A DNA stretch of 64,000 nt from Amycolatopsis nivea (GCF_004522235.1 NZ_SDLT01000025.1:1-64000), one strand, 5' to 3'. Positions 41,712 to 51,005 are shown, counted from the stretch's first letter. Numbers and translations: made by a program. The notes: a model not told the origin generated them from the letters alone.

Positions 41712-43058
41712 GTGACCGCAACGACCTCCACCCGCAGGCAACGGCTGGCGCTGATCGCGCTGTGCCTCCCGTTTTTCATCGTCCAGCTCGACGCGACCGT
41801 GGTGAACGTCGCCGTCGAAGCGATCCGGCGCGATCTCGGCGGCGGGCTGGGCGGTGAACAATGGGTGATCGCCAGCTACACCATCGCGCTGGCCGCGGGC
41901 ATGCTCACCGCGGGTTCGCTCGGCGACCGTTACGGTGCGCGACGGGTCTGCGTGGCGGGGACCGTCGTGTTCGGCGTCGGGTCCGCCCTGTGTTCGCTGG
42001 CCCCGACCCTGCCGGTGCTGATCGTCGCGCGGACGCTGCAGGGCGTCGGCGCGGCCGCGTTGCTGCCGTGTTCGCTCGCGCTGATCGTGCGGCAGTTCCC
42101 GGAACCGCGGGCCCGGGCGCACGCGCTCGGCCTGTGGGGAGGCATCGCGGCCATCGGGCTCGCGACCGGCCCGGTGGCGGGCGGCGTGCTGATCGCGCTG
42201 GCCGACTGGCGGGCGATTTTCTGGGTCAACGTGCCGTTCGCCGCCCTCGCCATCGTGCTGACCTGCAAGTATGTCGTCGAATCACCGCCGAGGGAGCGCC
42301 GCCTCGATCCGTACGGCCTCGTCCTCGGCACCGTCGCCCTGTCCGCGCTCGCCGGCGGGCTGATCCAGGTCGGCCGCTCCAGCTGGGCGCTCCCGCTGAT
42401 CGCCGCCGGGGTGCTGACCGGCATCGCGTTCGTCCTGGCCGAGCGGCGCCGTCGCGATCCGATGCTGCCGCTGGCGATCTTCTCGTCCCGCCCGTTCTCC
42501 GCGGCGAGCACCGCCGGGCTGCTCTTCAATTTCTGCCTGTACGGCGCCCTGCTGTGCCTGTCGCTGTATCTGCAGGGGCCGCTGCACCAGTCCGCGTTCG
42601 CGACCGGCATGCTGACGCTCCCGCTCACCGTCGCGATCGGCATCGGAGCCACCGCGAGCGGACGGCTCACCGCCCGCTTCGGCGCCCGCGTCCCGATGCT
42701 GACCGGGTTCAGCCTCGCCGGACTCGGCGCGATCCTGCTGGCCGCGGCCGATTCCCTGCCGCTGGTGCTGATCGGCGGCGTGGTGCTGTGCTGCTGCTCG
42801 ATCGCGATGCCCGCGATGACGTCGGTCGCGATGTCGACGCCGCCCGAGGAGCACACCGGGCTGGCGAGCGGGGTGTTGAACACGGCGCGGCAGACCGGTG
42901 GCGCGCTGGGCACCGCGGTGCTGGGCACGCTGCTCACGACGGGCTCGACGATGTCACTGAGCGTCCCGCTGACGGTGGCCGCCCTCGGTTATGCGGCGGC
43001 GGTCGGGTGCACTTTGCTGGCGACCCGCCGACGGGAGCTGTCGATGGCCGCTCACTGA
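41712..43058 (+). CDS. MFS transporter, DHA2 (drug:H+ antiporter) family
   Basis: A 448-residue transporter with 14 hydrophobic segments (DHA2 pattern). Family motifs are FIVQLDATVVNVAVEAI in helix 1 (motif D1), GSLGDRYGARRV in loop 2-3 (motif A), and GLATGPVAGGVLI in helix 5 (motif C). It starts at GTG 41712. Inferred role: efflux of a toxic compound or secondary metabolite. No TetR/MarR gene is adjacent. A broken transporter fragment follows directly. Confidence 0.9.
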   Translation: MTATTSTRRQRLALIALCLPFFIVQLDATVVNVAVEAIRRDLGGGLGGEQWVIASYTIALAAGMLTAGSLGDRYGARRVCVAGTVVFGVGSALCSLAPTLPVLIVARTLQGVGAAALLPCSLALIVRQFPEPRARAHALGLWGGIAAIGLATGPVAGGVLIALADWRAIFWVNVPFAALAIVLTCKYVVESPPRERRLDPYGLVLGTVALSALAGGLIQVGRSSWALPLIAAGVLTGIAFVLAERRRRDPMLPLAIFSSRPFSAASTAGLLFNFCLYGALLCLSLYLQGPLHQSAFATGMLTLPLTVAIGIGATASGRLTARFGARVPMLTGFSLAGLGAILLAAADSLPLVLIGGVVLCCCSIAMPAMTSVAMSTPPEEHTGLASGVLNTARQTGGALGTAVLGTLLTTGSTMSLSVPLTVAALGYAAAVGCTLLATRRRELSMAAH

Positions 43059-43060
43059 CC

Positions 43061-43414
43061 GTCGGGTTCGTCGTGCTGACCTGGCCCGCGCTTTTGCTGA
43101 TGTCGCTGGGAAATCCGGTGCTCGCCGTCGTCGGCATGGTGGTGCTGGGCCTGCTGATCGCGGCTTACGACGGAGCCGCGGGGGCGGCGATGGCCGAGCT
43201 GTTCCCGCCGCGCATCCGCTCCGGCGCGATCGCGATTCCGTACAACATCGCGGTTTCGCTGTTCGGCGGCACCGCGCCGTACATCGCGACCTGGCTCGTC
43301 GCCGCCACCGGGTACAAGCTTTCCCCAGCTTTATACATCATGCTCGCCGCCGTCATCACCCTCGTCACCGTGCTGCGCGGGATCCGCGAAACCGCCGGAC
43401 CCCGCGCACGCTGA
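43061..43414 (+). pseudogene. C-terminal fragment of an MHS-type MFS transporter
   Basis: Starting 3 nt after the MFS stop, in another frame, 117 codons encode only the last third of a metabolite:H+ symporter. They include AAMAELFPPRIRSGAIAIPY, the conserved MHS loop 10-11 segment, then NIAVSLFGGTAPYIATWLV and a final helix. No start codon with a ribosome site is present and helices 1-7 are missing. It is a deletion relic. The intact MHS transporter at 56319 is a different, diverged protein. Confidence 0.75.
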
Positions 43415-43417
43415 AGC

Positions 43418-44575
43418 TCACGGCACGAGCAACGTCGCGCGGTGCACCAGCCACTCCAGCGGACCCCGCGGACGCCAATGCCGCCACACGACGGAGGCGG
43501 CCAGCATCACCGCGACCACCGTCGCCAGGAACACGAAAGAATACGGCTTCGGCACCAGCTTCAACACCGCGAAATGCGCCGCGTACCAGGTGAAAGCCAT
43601 CCCGCCGGCCGCGGCGAGCGGCCACAGGGCGCGGCGGCCCAGCGGGCGGTCCAAGGCGATCAGCAGGCCGCCGAGCAGCACCATCGCGACGCCGATCATG
43701 AGCACGATGCCGAGCGGGCTGGTGGCGTACAGCGAACCGTCGGTCGGCATCGCCAGGAGCACCTGCCACGGCATTCCGGGCGGCGGGGTCGTCGCGATCG
43801 CGTCGGCTCCGCCCAGCGGGTAGGTCGCGATCCACGAACCCAGGATCGACGCGGTGGCGAGCACGAAACCGGTGTACAGCAAGCGGACCCGGACCTGATG
43901 CGCACGCAGGTCGAGGCGGCCGATCGCCATTCCCGCCAACGCCAGCGGCAGGCCGTACGCGACCTGGAAACCGCCGCCGAACAGCACCATTCCCTTGAAG
44001 AACTCGCCCCACTGCTCGGGATGGGCGAAGATCGCTAGGCCGCTCGCAGTCTCAGCACCGGAGCGCAGCCAATCGGAATGGGAATTGAACACCCAGAACG
44101 CGTAAAGCGTCACTGCCGGAACAGCGATTCCGGAGAGAACGAACAACGTCCGCGCGCGCAGCCGGGTCAGCGGCAGCAGGAGGAGCAGGAGCACGGCGTA
44201 GTACTCGATCACCGACATGCCGTACTCGTCGATCGCCAGGCTGAGCACGAACAGCACCACCGCGCGGATCGCGAGCCTGCCGCGGGCGCGCCACCGTTCG
44301 TTCCCGGCGTACGGGGCCGCGCCGCCGGTCATCAACGCCGCGGACAGCCCGAACAGCAGCACGAACAGGCTCATCGCCCGCGACGACGTCTGCATGTTCA
44401 GCCACGTCAGGAACCCGGGAGCCTGGTCGGGCGGGCCGCCGTGCAGCCAGCCGCTGGCGAAGAAATGCTCGATGAACACCCCGACGATCGCCAGCGCGCG
44501 CACCGCGTCCACGCCCAGCAGCCGTCCCTTCGGCACCCGGGTCTCCGCCGGGTCCCGCACCGCTTCCGTCCTCAT
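43418..44575 (-). CDS. DUF418-type polytopic membrane protein
   Basis: A 385-residue membrane protein with about ten hydrophobic segments. It has the DUF418-type pattern: GVDAVRALAIVGVFIEHF in the first helix, SRAMSLFVLLFGLSA, RRALWPLAAAGGMAFTWY and GPLEWLVH near the C-terminus. ATG 44575 is preceded by GAGAGGAG; upstream codons are less plausible. Known: related acyltransferase-3-like and DUF418 proteins are thought to modify or transport envelope components. The function is unproven. It is divergent from the lipoprotein/two-component operon. Confidence 0.85.
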   Translation of the reverse strand: MRTEAVRDPAETRVPKGRLLGVDAVRALAIVGVFIEHFFASGWLHGGPPDQAPGFLTWLNMQTSSRAMSLFVLLFGLSAALMTGGAAPYAGNERWRARGRLAIRAVVLFVLSLAIDEYGMSVIEYYAVLLLLLLPLTRLRARTLFVLSGIAVPAVTLYAFWVFNSHSDWLRSGAETASGLAIFAHPEQWGEFFKGMVLFGGGFQVAYGLPLALAGMAIGRLDLRAHQVRVRLLYTGFVLATASILGSWIATYPLGGADAIATTPPPGMPWQVLLAMPTDGSLYATSPLGIVLMIGVAMVLLGGLLIALDRPLGRRALWPLAAAGGMAFTWYAAHFAVLKLVPKPYSFVFLATVVAVMLAASVVWRHWRPRGPLEWLVHRATLLVP

Positions 44576-44730
44576 CGGACTCCTCTCTCGTGCCAGTACC
44601 CGGCCAAGGTAGGAACGGCGCATCACCGGCCGCCGGGAATCGCGTTGCGGTGGCCCGGAGGAAACCCATCGGTCTGGTAACAGCGCTTCCCGAGCGGCGC
44701 GCGGACGGCAAAATGGCTACTGTGCAAGGC

Positions 44731-45264
44731 ATGCGGAGGACAGCGGTCGCGACGGTTGCGGTGCTGTCGCTCACCGCTTGCTCCGGTGTGGACGGTGTGC
44801 GCGTCGCCGGCCCCGCTCCGCCGGCAGCGGCCGCCCCGGCACCGGCGAACAACCCGCACGGCCCGAGCGTGGACGCGGTCGCCCTGCTGCGCGCGGACCC
44901 CACGGTCAGCGCGAGGACGAAGGCAGCGCTGCGACCGTGTCCGCACGGTCCCATCGCCGGGTCGTATCCGGTCAGCGCCGCCTACCACGAGCTGACCGGC
45001 GAGGTCGACGTCGTGGTCAACGTGTATCCGTGCGGCGCGGTCGGCGCTCCCGGCACCGGCAGCAGCGGCGCGACAGGCGTGCCGGTCAGCGCGTACCTCG
45101 GCGGCTACGTCTACACCGTCAACGGGAAACAGCTGTTCAAGCTGGAGAACTCCGGCGCGATGCTGACTGTGCTCGACGGACAGCTGGCGACGATGTCGGC
45201 GACCGGGCCGAACAACGGGGTCGCCCGCTACCGCTGGACCGGCAACCGTTTCTCGCCGGAGTGA
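44731..45264 (+). CDS. lipoprotein upstream of a two-component system (CseA-like position)
   Basis: A 177-residue lipoprotein: signal RRTAVATVAVLSLTAC with lipobox LTAC (Cys17), a Pro/Ala linker, then a small globular domain containing two Cys (RPCPHG, VYPCGA). ATG 44731 is chosen because the signal begins there; the open frame before it is not coding. The response regulator starts 8 nt later with GAGAGGGG in the gap. In Streptomyces the cse operon has the same order, lipoprotein-regulator-kinase, and CseA tunes the kinase. That parallel is by layout, not proven homology. Confidence 0.78.
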   Translation: MRRTAVATVAVLSLTACSGVDGVRVAGPAPPAAAAPAPANNPHGPSVDAVALLRADPTVSARTKAALRPCPHGPIAGSYPVSAAYHELTGEVDVVVNVYPCGAVGAPGTGSSGATGVPVSAYLGGYVYTVNGKQLFKLENSGAMLTVLDGQLATMSATGPNNGVARYRWTGNRFSPE

Positions 45265-45272
45265 GAGGGGAC

Positions 45273-45944
45273 ATGACGCAGGTACTGCTCGTCGAGGACG
45301 ACGACGTGATCCGGGAGGCGACGCAGCTCGCCCTCGAACGCGCCGGATTCAGGGTGTCGACGGCCGCGGACGGGCTCGCCGGGCTCGAACAGTTCCGCGC
45401 GCAGCCGCCGGACGTGGCGTTGCTCGACGTGATGCTGCCCGGGCTCAACGGCGTCAGCCTGTGCCGCCGGATCCGCGAGGAGAGCCGGGTGCCGGTGCTG
45501 ATGGTCTCCGCCCGCGACGATTCGGTCGACGTCGTGCTCGGGCTCGAAGCCGGTGCCGACGACTACGTCACCAAACCGTTCGACACCTCGGTGCTGATCG
45601 CGCGGATCCAGGCGGTGCTGCGGCGAAGCGGCTGGTCTGGGCCGGAGGAGGACGCGTTCGTCCGCTTCGACGACCTTGAAATCGACCGCGCCGGGCTGGA
45701 CGTCCGCCGAGCCGGGCAGCCGGTGGACCTGACCCCGACCGAACTGCGGCTGCTGCTGCGTTTCGCCGAATCGCCCGGCACTGTGCTGAGCCGGGACACG
45801 CTGCTGGCGAGTGTGTGGGATTACGCGTGGGGCGGCGATACGCGCGTGGTCGACGTCCACGTGCAGCGGTTGCGGGTGAAGATCGGCCAGGAGCGGCTGC
45901 AAACCGTGCGGGGCTTCGGATACAAGCTCCGCTCCGAGCCGTGA
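45273..45944 (+). CDS. OmpR/PhoB-family response regulator
   Basis: A 223-residue response regulator. The receiver domain has acidic VEDDD (9-11), phospho-acceptor Asp52 in ALLDVMLPG and Lys in TKPFD near 101. The winged-helix output domain has DLTPTELRLLLRFAESPG and VVDVHVQRLRVKIG. It closely resembles CseB-type regulators of envelope stress. The stop overlaps the kinase GTG (GTGA). No sigE gene is seen upstream, unlike the Streptomyces cse locus. Confidence 0.93.
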   Translation: MTQVLLVEDDDVIREATQLALERAGFRVSTAADGLAGLEQFRAQPPDVALLDVMLPGLNGVSLCRRIREESRVPVLMVSARDDSVDVVLGLEAGADDYVTKPFDTSVLIARIQAVLRRSGWSGPEEDAFVRFDDLEIDRAGLDVRRAGQPVDLTPTELRLLLRFAESPGTVLSRDTLLASVWDYAWGGDTRVVDVHVQRLRVKIGQERLQTVRGFGYKLRSEP

Positions 45945-47131
45945 AACTCTTCCCGGCCACGCTTCGGTGGCGGCTGACCGCGGCGGTGACCCTCGTGTCG
46001 GCCGCCGTCGCTTTGACGCTGAGTTTGTTGGTGCACCAGCAATTCGCGCGTACACAAGCCGACCAGGCCCGGCGCGCGCAGGACGAATGGATCCAGCTGC
46101 TGCTGCGCAATCCCGGTGTCGACGGCCAGCTCGACGATCCGGCCCTGCCCGCTCCCCTGCGCGACGCGGTGCGCGGCGGCAACCGAGCGACCTATTTGGA
46201 CGGACCGGTTCTGTGGGCAGCCGCCGAAACCGGCGGGCACGTCGTCTCGGTACGGGTCAGCTACGCGGCGCAAACGCAGGCACTGGCCACTTTGGACCGG
46301 GAACTGCTGGCGGGTTCGGCTGTGGTGACCGTCGCCGGGGCGTTGCTGGGCGTCGTGCTCGGCGCCGGGATGGCGCGTCGGCTGCGGCGGGCCGCCGACG
46401 CCGCCCGGGACGTCGCGAACGGGGCTCCGGCCCGGGTGCGCGACGCGATCGGCCCGCGCCCGCGCGACGAAGCGGCCGACCTCGCGCAGGCGGTGGACGC
46501 GATGGCGGATGCCTTGCAGGCACGGCTGGCCGCGGAGCAACGGGTCACCGCGGACATCGCGCACGAGCTGCGGACTCCGGTGACCGGCTTGGTGACCGCG
46601 GCCGAACTGCTGCCGCCCGGGCGTCCGGCGGAGCTGGTGCGCGACCGGGTCGCCGCGCTGCGGTCGCTGGTGGAGGACGTGCTCGAGGTGGCTCGCTTGG
46701 ACACCGCCGCCGAACGGGCGGAGCTGGCGGAACTCGACCTGGCGGAGTTCGTCCGGCGGCGGGTGCCGGACGCGGTGGCGCCGACCGCGGTCCGGGTGCG
46801 GACGGACCCCCGGCGGCTGGAGCGGATCCTGGCGAACCTGCTGTCGAACGCGGCCAAGCACGGGGCCCCGCCGGTGACAGTCGAGGTGACGGGCCGGTGT
46901 GTGGTGGTCAGCGACCGCGGGCCCGGGTATCCGGAGGTGCTGCTTCGCGAGGGACCCGCGCGGTTCCGGACCGGCGCGGACTCCCGGGGCGGCGGGCACG
47001 GGCTGGGGTTGACGATCGCGGTCGCGCAGGCGCGGGTGCTGGGGGCGGAGCTGGAGTTCGGGAACCTGCCGGGCGGCGGGGCGCGGGCGGTGTTGCGGCT
47101 GCCGGAGTCGCCCGGATCGAGCGGTGATTGA
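45941..47131 (+). CDS. sensor histidine kinase
   Basis: A 396-residue kinase with two membrane helices (residues about 10-30 and 125-145) enclosing a roughly 95-residue extracellular sensor, then a HAMP-like linker, a HisKA domain with phospho-His at about 207 in IAHELRTPVTG, and a HATPase domain with N-box NLLSNAAKHG, G1 VVSDRGPGYP and G2 GGGHGLGLTIA. GTG 45941 overlaps the regulator stop, so the kinase is translated by coupling. The partner is the preceding regulator. Inferred signal: envelope or lipoprotein-linked stress. Confidence 0.93.
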   Translation: MKLFPATLRWRLTAAVTLVSAAVALTLSLLVHQQFARTQADQARRAQDEWIQLLLRNPGVDGQLDDPALPAPLRDAVRGGNRATYLDGPVLWAAAETGGHVVSVRVSYAAQTQALATLDRELLAGSAVVTVAGALLGVVLGAGMARRLRRAADAARDVANGAPARVRDAIGPRPRDEAADLAQAVDAMADALQARLAAEQRVTADIAHELRTPVTGLVTAAELLPPGRPAELVRDRVAALRSLVEDVLEVARLDTAAERAELAELDLAEFVRRRVPDAVAPTAVRVRTDPRRLERILANLLSNAAKHGAPPVTVEVTGRCVVVSDRGPGYPEVLLREGPARFRTGADSRGGGHGLGLTIAVAQARVLGAELEFGNLPGGGARAVLRLPESPGSSGD

Positions 47132-47163
47132 CGGAGTTCTCCTGCGGCGGGCGACCCGGGGAA

Positions 47164-47342
47164 CCTTCGTGGCGGCTGGGCCTGGCGGGGTTCGCGGCGG
47201 CCAGGCCCGCTGAACGTTCGCGGCGGGCAGGCCCGGCAGGGTTCGCGGCAGCCAGACCCGGCGAGGTTCGCGGCAGCCGGGCCCGGTGAACATTCTCGGC
47301 AGCCGAGTCCGGCGAGGTTCGCGGCGGCCAGGCCCGGCGAAC
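47164..47342 (+). repeat. seven 25-26-bp GC-rich direct repeats
   Basis: About seven tandem copies of GTTCGCGGCGGCCAGGCCCG plus a GCGAG/TGAAC end occur near 47164, 47190, 47216, 47241, 47266, 47292 and 47317, with a few substitutions per copy. There are no unique spacers between units. Function unknown. The unit contains GGCC-type palindromic pieces. Confidence 0.7.
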
Positions 47343-47625
47343 GTCCGTGAGGGCCACCCTCCGGGAATCTGATTCCGTGAGGGTTCCCCTCACGGACGGC
47401 GGCGGAGAGCGGAAGTTGTCCGGGCGGCTCTCACGAACACCGGCGGAAGCGAAAGCCGTCAGGGTGGCCCTCACGAACACCGGAGGGAATGGAAGCCGTG
47501 AAGGGGCCCCTCACGAACACCGGCGGGACCGGAAGCCGTGAAGGGGCCCCTCACGAACACCGGCGGAAGCGAAAGCCGTGAGGGGAACCCTCACGGACCT
47601 CCGGCGGGGAGCGGAAGCTGTCCGG
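47343..47625 (+). repeat. 40-bp tandem repeats with GTGAGGG/CCCTCAC hairpins
   Basis: Units of about 40 bp have a small palindrome (GTGAAGGGGCCCCTCAC or variants) followed by GAACACCGGCGG(A/G) and gcgaaagcc. The clearest copies start near 47455, 47495, 47535 and 47575, with degenerate ones at 47343-47450. The palindromic core can form hairpins and may act as a terminator/attenuator cluster after the kinase gene. Confidence 0.7.
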
Positions 47626-47700
47626 TTGTCGGCCTTCTCAAACCCCCTCCGGGATGACAAGCTGCTCACCAGCCGGTCGTCTCCGCACCGGTTCGCATGA

Positions 47701-47714
47701 TGACAACGTTGTCA
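47701..47714. promoter_or_regulatory. LacI-type operator TGACAACGTTGTCA
   Basis: A perfect 14-bp palindrome with the central CG typical of LacI/GalR-family operators ends 20 bp before the GH92 start codon, immediately before the ribosome site. No LacI-family gene lies in the window, so the regulator is encoded elsewhere. Confidence 0.75.
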
Positions 47715-47734
47715 GCCCTGGAGGTAGCGCGTCC

Positions 47735-50700
47735 ATGTGGTCGCAGAAGAGACGGGTGACCGCGGTCGCGGCGGCGGGCTTCGTGGTCGCCGGGCTGCTG
47801 TCCGGCACGGCCGCCACCGCCGGCGCGGCGACGGCGGATCCGGTGTCGCTCGTCAATCCGTTCGTCGGCACGCAGAACTTCGGCAACACCTTCCCCGGAG
47901 CCAGCGCGCCCTTCGGCATGGTCCAGGTCAGCCCCGACACCGGCGGCCAAGGCGGGTACGACTACCAGCAGAACTCGATTTACGGCTTCAGCCAAACCCA
48001 CCTCTCCGGCGTCGGCTGCGGCGTGATGGGCGAGCTGCCGGTCATGCCGACCACGGGCGCCGTCGATTCCGTCGACAAGAACGCCTACAAATCCGAGTAC
48101 AGCCACGACGACGAGCAGGCCGAACCCGGCTACTACCGCGTCGGGCTGAAGAAGTACGGCGTCAACGCCGAGCTCACTGCCACCCCGCGCACCGGATGGC
48201 AGCGCTACACCTTCCCGTCGACCGGTCAGGCGAACGTCCTGTTCAACACCGGCCAGGCGAACCAGTCGGTGAAGGATTCCGAGATCCACGTCGTCGGCGA
48301 CCGGACCCTCGAGGGTCGCGTGCGCGCGGGCGGCTTCTGCACCGGGCACGACGAGCACACCGTCTACTTCACCGCGACTTTCGACCGTCCTTTCGCCTCC
48401 TACGGGACCTGGCGCGGCACCACCCGCACCGCGGGCAGCCGCGACGCCGCGGGCACCGGCGGCAATGGCGCGTGGGTCAGCTTCGACGCTGCCACTGACC
48501 ACGATGTCGTCCTGAAGGTGGGGCTCTCCTACACCGGTCTCGCCGGCGCGCGGGACAACCTCGCGAAGGAAACCAGCGACAGCTACGACTTCGACGCCAC
48601 CCGCGCCGCATTGCGCAAGCAGTGGGCGGACCGGCTCGGCGCGATCAAGATCAGCGGCGGCAGCACCGAACGGCAGACCGCTTTCTACACCTCGCTGTAT
48701 CACGCGCAACTGCACCCGAACCTCGCTGGCGACATCAGCGGCGACTACGCCGGTTTCGACGGCAACGTCCATCGCGCCAACGGCTACACGCCGTACCAGA
48801 ACTTCTCCCTCTGGGACACCTACCGCCCGCAGAACCAGCTGCTCGAAATGCTGGAACCGCAGGTGGCGCGCGACGTCGCGCTGTCCGTGCTGGCGATCGG
48901 CCGCGACGGCGGCTGGCTGCCGAGATGGGCGCTGGCGGGCAGCGAAACCAACATCATGACCGGCGACCCGGTGACGCCGTTCCTTGTCGAAGCCTGGTCG
49001 AAGGGCTTGCTGGCCGGGCACGAGGACGAGGCGTACGCGCTGCTCAAGAAGAACGCGACCAGCACGCCACCCGCCGATTCGCCGTACAACGGGCGTTCCG
49101 GCGTCAATTTCTACAACGACCGCGGCTACATCCCGAGCGGCCTCACCCTCGGCAAGGACTGCGCGGCCAAGGGCGGCGACAACGACTGCGAGCATCCGAC
49201 GTCGGCGACCATGGAGTACTCCGCCGCCGACGCCGCGCTCGCGTTGATGGCCAAAGGTCTGGGCCACCAGGCCGACGCGCGCATGTTCGCCGACCGCGGC
49301 CAGTGGTACCGCAACGTCTGGAACACCGCGGACAAGCAGTTCCGGCCGCGCACCACCGACGGCACCTGGCTCACGCCGTACAACCCGGTCGACGCCGACC
49401 ACCAGTTCCACGAAGGCGGCGCTTACCAGTACCAATGGCTGGTCCCGCAGGATCCGGCCGGGCTCGCTGACCTGATGGGCGGCAAGCAGGCGACCGAAAA
49501 GCGGCTCGACTCCTTCTTCGCCTACGACAACCTGCTCAAGGACCCGGCGGGCACCGCGCGCAAGGACTGGATCGCCAGCCCGTACGACTACTACGCCAAG
49601 GCCACCTACAACCCCAACAACGAACCCGACCTGCTTTCCCCGTACATGTACAACTGGGTCGGCGCGCCGGCGAAGACCGCGACCGTCGTCCGCGCGGCGA
49701 TGACGCTGTTCACCACCGGACCGGACGGCATGACCGGCAACGACGACCTCGGCACGATGTCCGCCTGGTACGTCTTCTCCTCGCTCGGCCTCTACCCGAC
49801 GATGAGCGGCGCGAACTTCCTCGCGGTGTCCAGTCCGCAGTTCGAATCGGCGACCGTCCGGATCGGACAGTACGAGGGCAAGCAGGGAGGCACGCTCACC
49901 GTCACCGCGCCCGGGGCGAGCGACGCAAACCGTTATGTGCAAAGTGTTTCGCTCAACGGGCGGGACGTCCGGCAGACCTGGCTCGACTGGTCCGCGGTCG
50001 CGCACGGCGGCAATCTCGCCTATCAAGTCGGCTCGACACCGTCCCGCTGGGGCACGCAGCCGGGCACGGAACCGCCGTCGGTCAACAAATCCGCTGGGGA
50101 TCTGCGTCGGCACGTGGACGCGACGCTGCGGCCGAGTTCGGTAGTGCTGCCTCAGCAATCTTCAGCGCAGACTGTCCACTTGAGCCTGGACGTGCTCGGC
50201 CAGAACCCCGGAGCACAGCCGGTCTTCGTGACCTCATCGGCGCCGTCCGGCTGGCGAGTGCAGACCGACCAGTTGCAGCTGCTGTGGTCTTTCCGGCTGC
50301 CGACGCAGAAGACCGCGCCGGTCACGGTGACCGTTCCGGCGAACACGCCAGTCGGCACGTATTCGGTGCAGCTCAAGGCATCCGGACCGGGCGCGAATAC
50401 CGTCACCCGCACCGCGAGCATCGAGGTCCGGGAACCGACGGTGTGCGCGTCGACGTCCGGGACCCAGTGCGCGGTCGATCTCGGCCACGACCGCAATCAC
50501 GACGGAACCGCGACCGTCGCGGCGTCCACCGAGGGCAACTTCGACGGCAGCGGTTGGAGTTACGACGGCGACCTGATGCCGCGAGCCGGAACCTTCGTCC
50601 ACAATGGAGTCACCTACGCGGCGGCCGATTCCACGGGCACCGCGGCGAACTTCGTGGAAGCACGCGGGCAATCGCTGCTGCTGCCCGCCGGAAAGCACCA

Positions 50701-51001
50701 GGCGGTGCAGCTGATCGGCTCGTCGCACAACGGCCCGGTGTCCACTTCGCTGACCGTGCACTACAGCGACGGAACCAGCGCGGATCTCCCGGTGACCTTC
50801 GGCGACTGGGCCGGTTCGACGCCGTCCGGCACGACCGTCGTGCTCGACATGCCGCACCGGATCAAGGCGGGCAGCGGGGTCGACGGTCCGCCGGTGCGGT
50901 TGTTCGGCATCGCCTCCACAGTGGACAGCGCCAAGACTGTCCAGTCGGTGAGCCTGCCGAACGACCCGCGCGTCCAGCTCTACGCCATCACCCTGGCCTG
51001 A
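47735..51001 (+). CDS. secreted GH92 alpha-1,2-mannosidase with C-terminal accessory domains
   Basis: A 1,088-residue secreted glycosidase. The signal peptide is at about 1-34 (AAAGFVVAGLLSGTAATAGA). The GH92 catalytic part runs to about residue 770, with NPFVGTQNFGNTFPGASAPF, WDTYRPQNQLLEMLEP, SETNIMTGDPVTPFLVEAWS, EYSAADAALALMAKGLG, and MTGNDDLGTMSAWYVFSSLG, the Ca-dependent acidic site region of the family. A NEW3-type domain (about 795-900) and a carbohydrate-binding-like domain (920-1088) follow. GGAGGT precedes ATG 47735. Known: GH92 enzymes are Ca-dependent exo-alpha-mannosidases acting on yeast mannan or N-glycans. Regulation by a LacI-type repressor is likely. Confidence 0.93.
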   Translation: MWSQKRRVTAVAAAGFVVAGLLSGTAATAGAATADPVSLVNPFVGTQNFGNTFPGASAPFGMVQVSPDTGGQGGYDYQQNSIYGFSQTHLSGVGCGVMGELPVMPTTGAVDSVDKNAYKSEYSHDDEQAEPGYYRVGLKKYGVNAELTATPRTGWQRYTFPSTGQANVLFNTGQANQSVKDSEIHVVGDRTLEGRVRAGGFCTGHDEHTVYFTATFDRPFASYGTWRGTTRTAGSRDAAGTGGNGAWVSFDAATDHDVVLKVGLSYTGLAGARDNLAKETSDSYDFDATRAALRKQWADRLGAIKISGGSTERQTAFYTSLYHAQLHPNLAGDISGDYAGFDGNVHRANGYTPYQNFSLWDTYRPQNQLLEMLEPQVARDVALSVLAIGRDGGWLPRWALAGSETNIMTGDPVTPFLVEAWSKGLLAGHEDEAYALLKKNATSTPPADSPYNGRSGVNFYNDRGYIPSGLTLGKDCAAKGGDNDCEHPTSATMEYSAADAALALMAKGLGHQADARMFADRGQWYRNVWNTADKQFRPRTTDGTWLTPYNPVDADHQFHEGGAYQYQWLVPQDPAGLADLMGGKQATEKRLDSFFAYDNLLKDPAGTARKDWIASPYDYYAKATYNPNNEPDLLSPYMYNWVGAPAKTATVVRAAMTLFTTGPDGMTGNDDLGTMSAWYVFSSLGLYPTMSGANFLAVSSPQFESATVRIGQYEGKQGGTLTVTAPGASDANRYVQSVSLNGRDVRQTWLDWSAVAHGGNLAYQVGSTPSRWGTQPGTEPPSVNKSAGDLRRHVDATLRPSSVVLPQQSSAQTVHLSLDVLGQNPGAQPVFVTSSAPSGWRVQTDQLQLLWSFRLPTQKTAPVTVTVPANTPVGTYSVQLKASGPGANTVTRTASIEVREPTVCASTSGTQCAVDLGHDRNHDGTATVAASTEGNFDGSGWSYDGDLMPRAGTFVHNGVTYAAADSTGTAANFVEARGQSLLLPAGKHQAVQLIGSSHNGPVSTSLTVHYSDGTSADLPVTFGDWAGSTPSGTTVVLDMPHRIKAGSGVDGPPVRLFGIASTVDSAKTVQSVSLPNDPRVQLYAITLA

Positions 51002-51005
51002 GCCC

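Larger units (their letters stand above)
47132..47734. other. 603-bp repeat-filled intergenic region
   Basis: No gene is seen. The region is almost entirely two families of short direct repeats (47164-47342 and 47343-47625), followed by the promoter/operator of the GH92 gene. Open frames crossing it owe their openness to the repeats. Confidence 0.6.

Noticed and set aside
47343..47625. CRISPR array.
   Set aside because: The repeats are directly adjacent variants with no unique spacers of constant length and no cas gene nearby.
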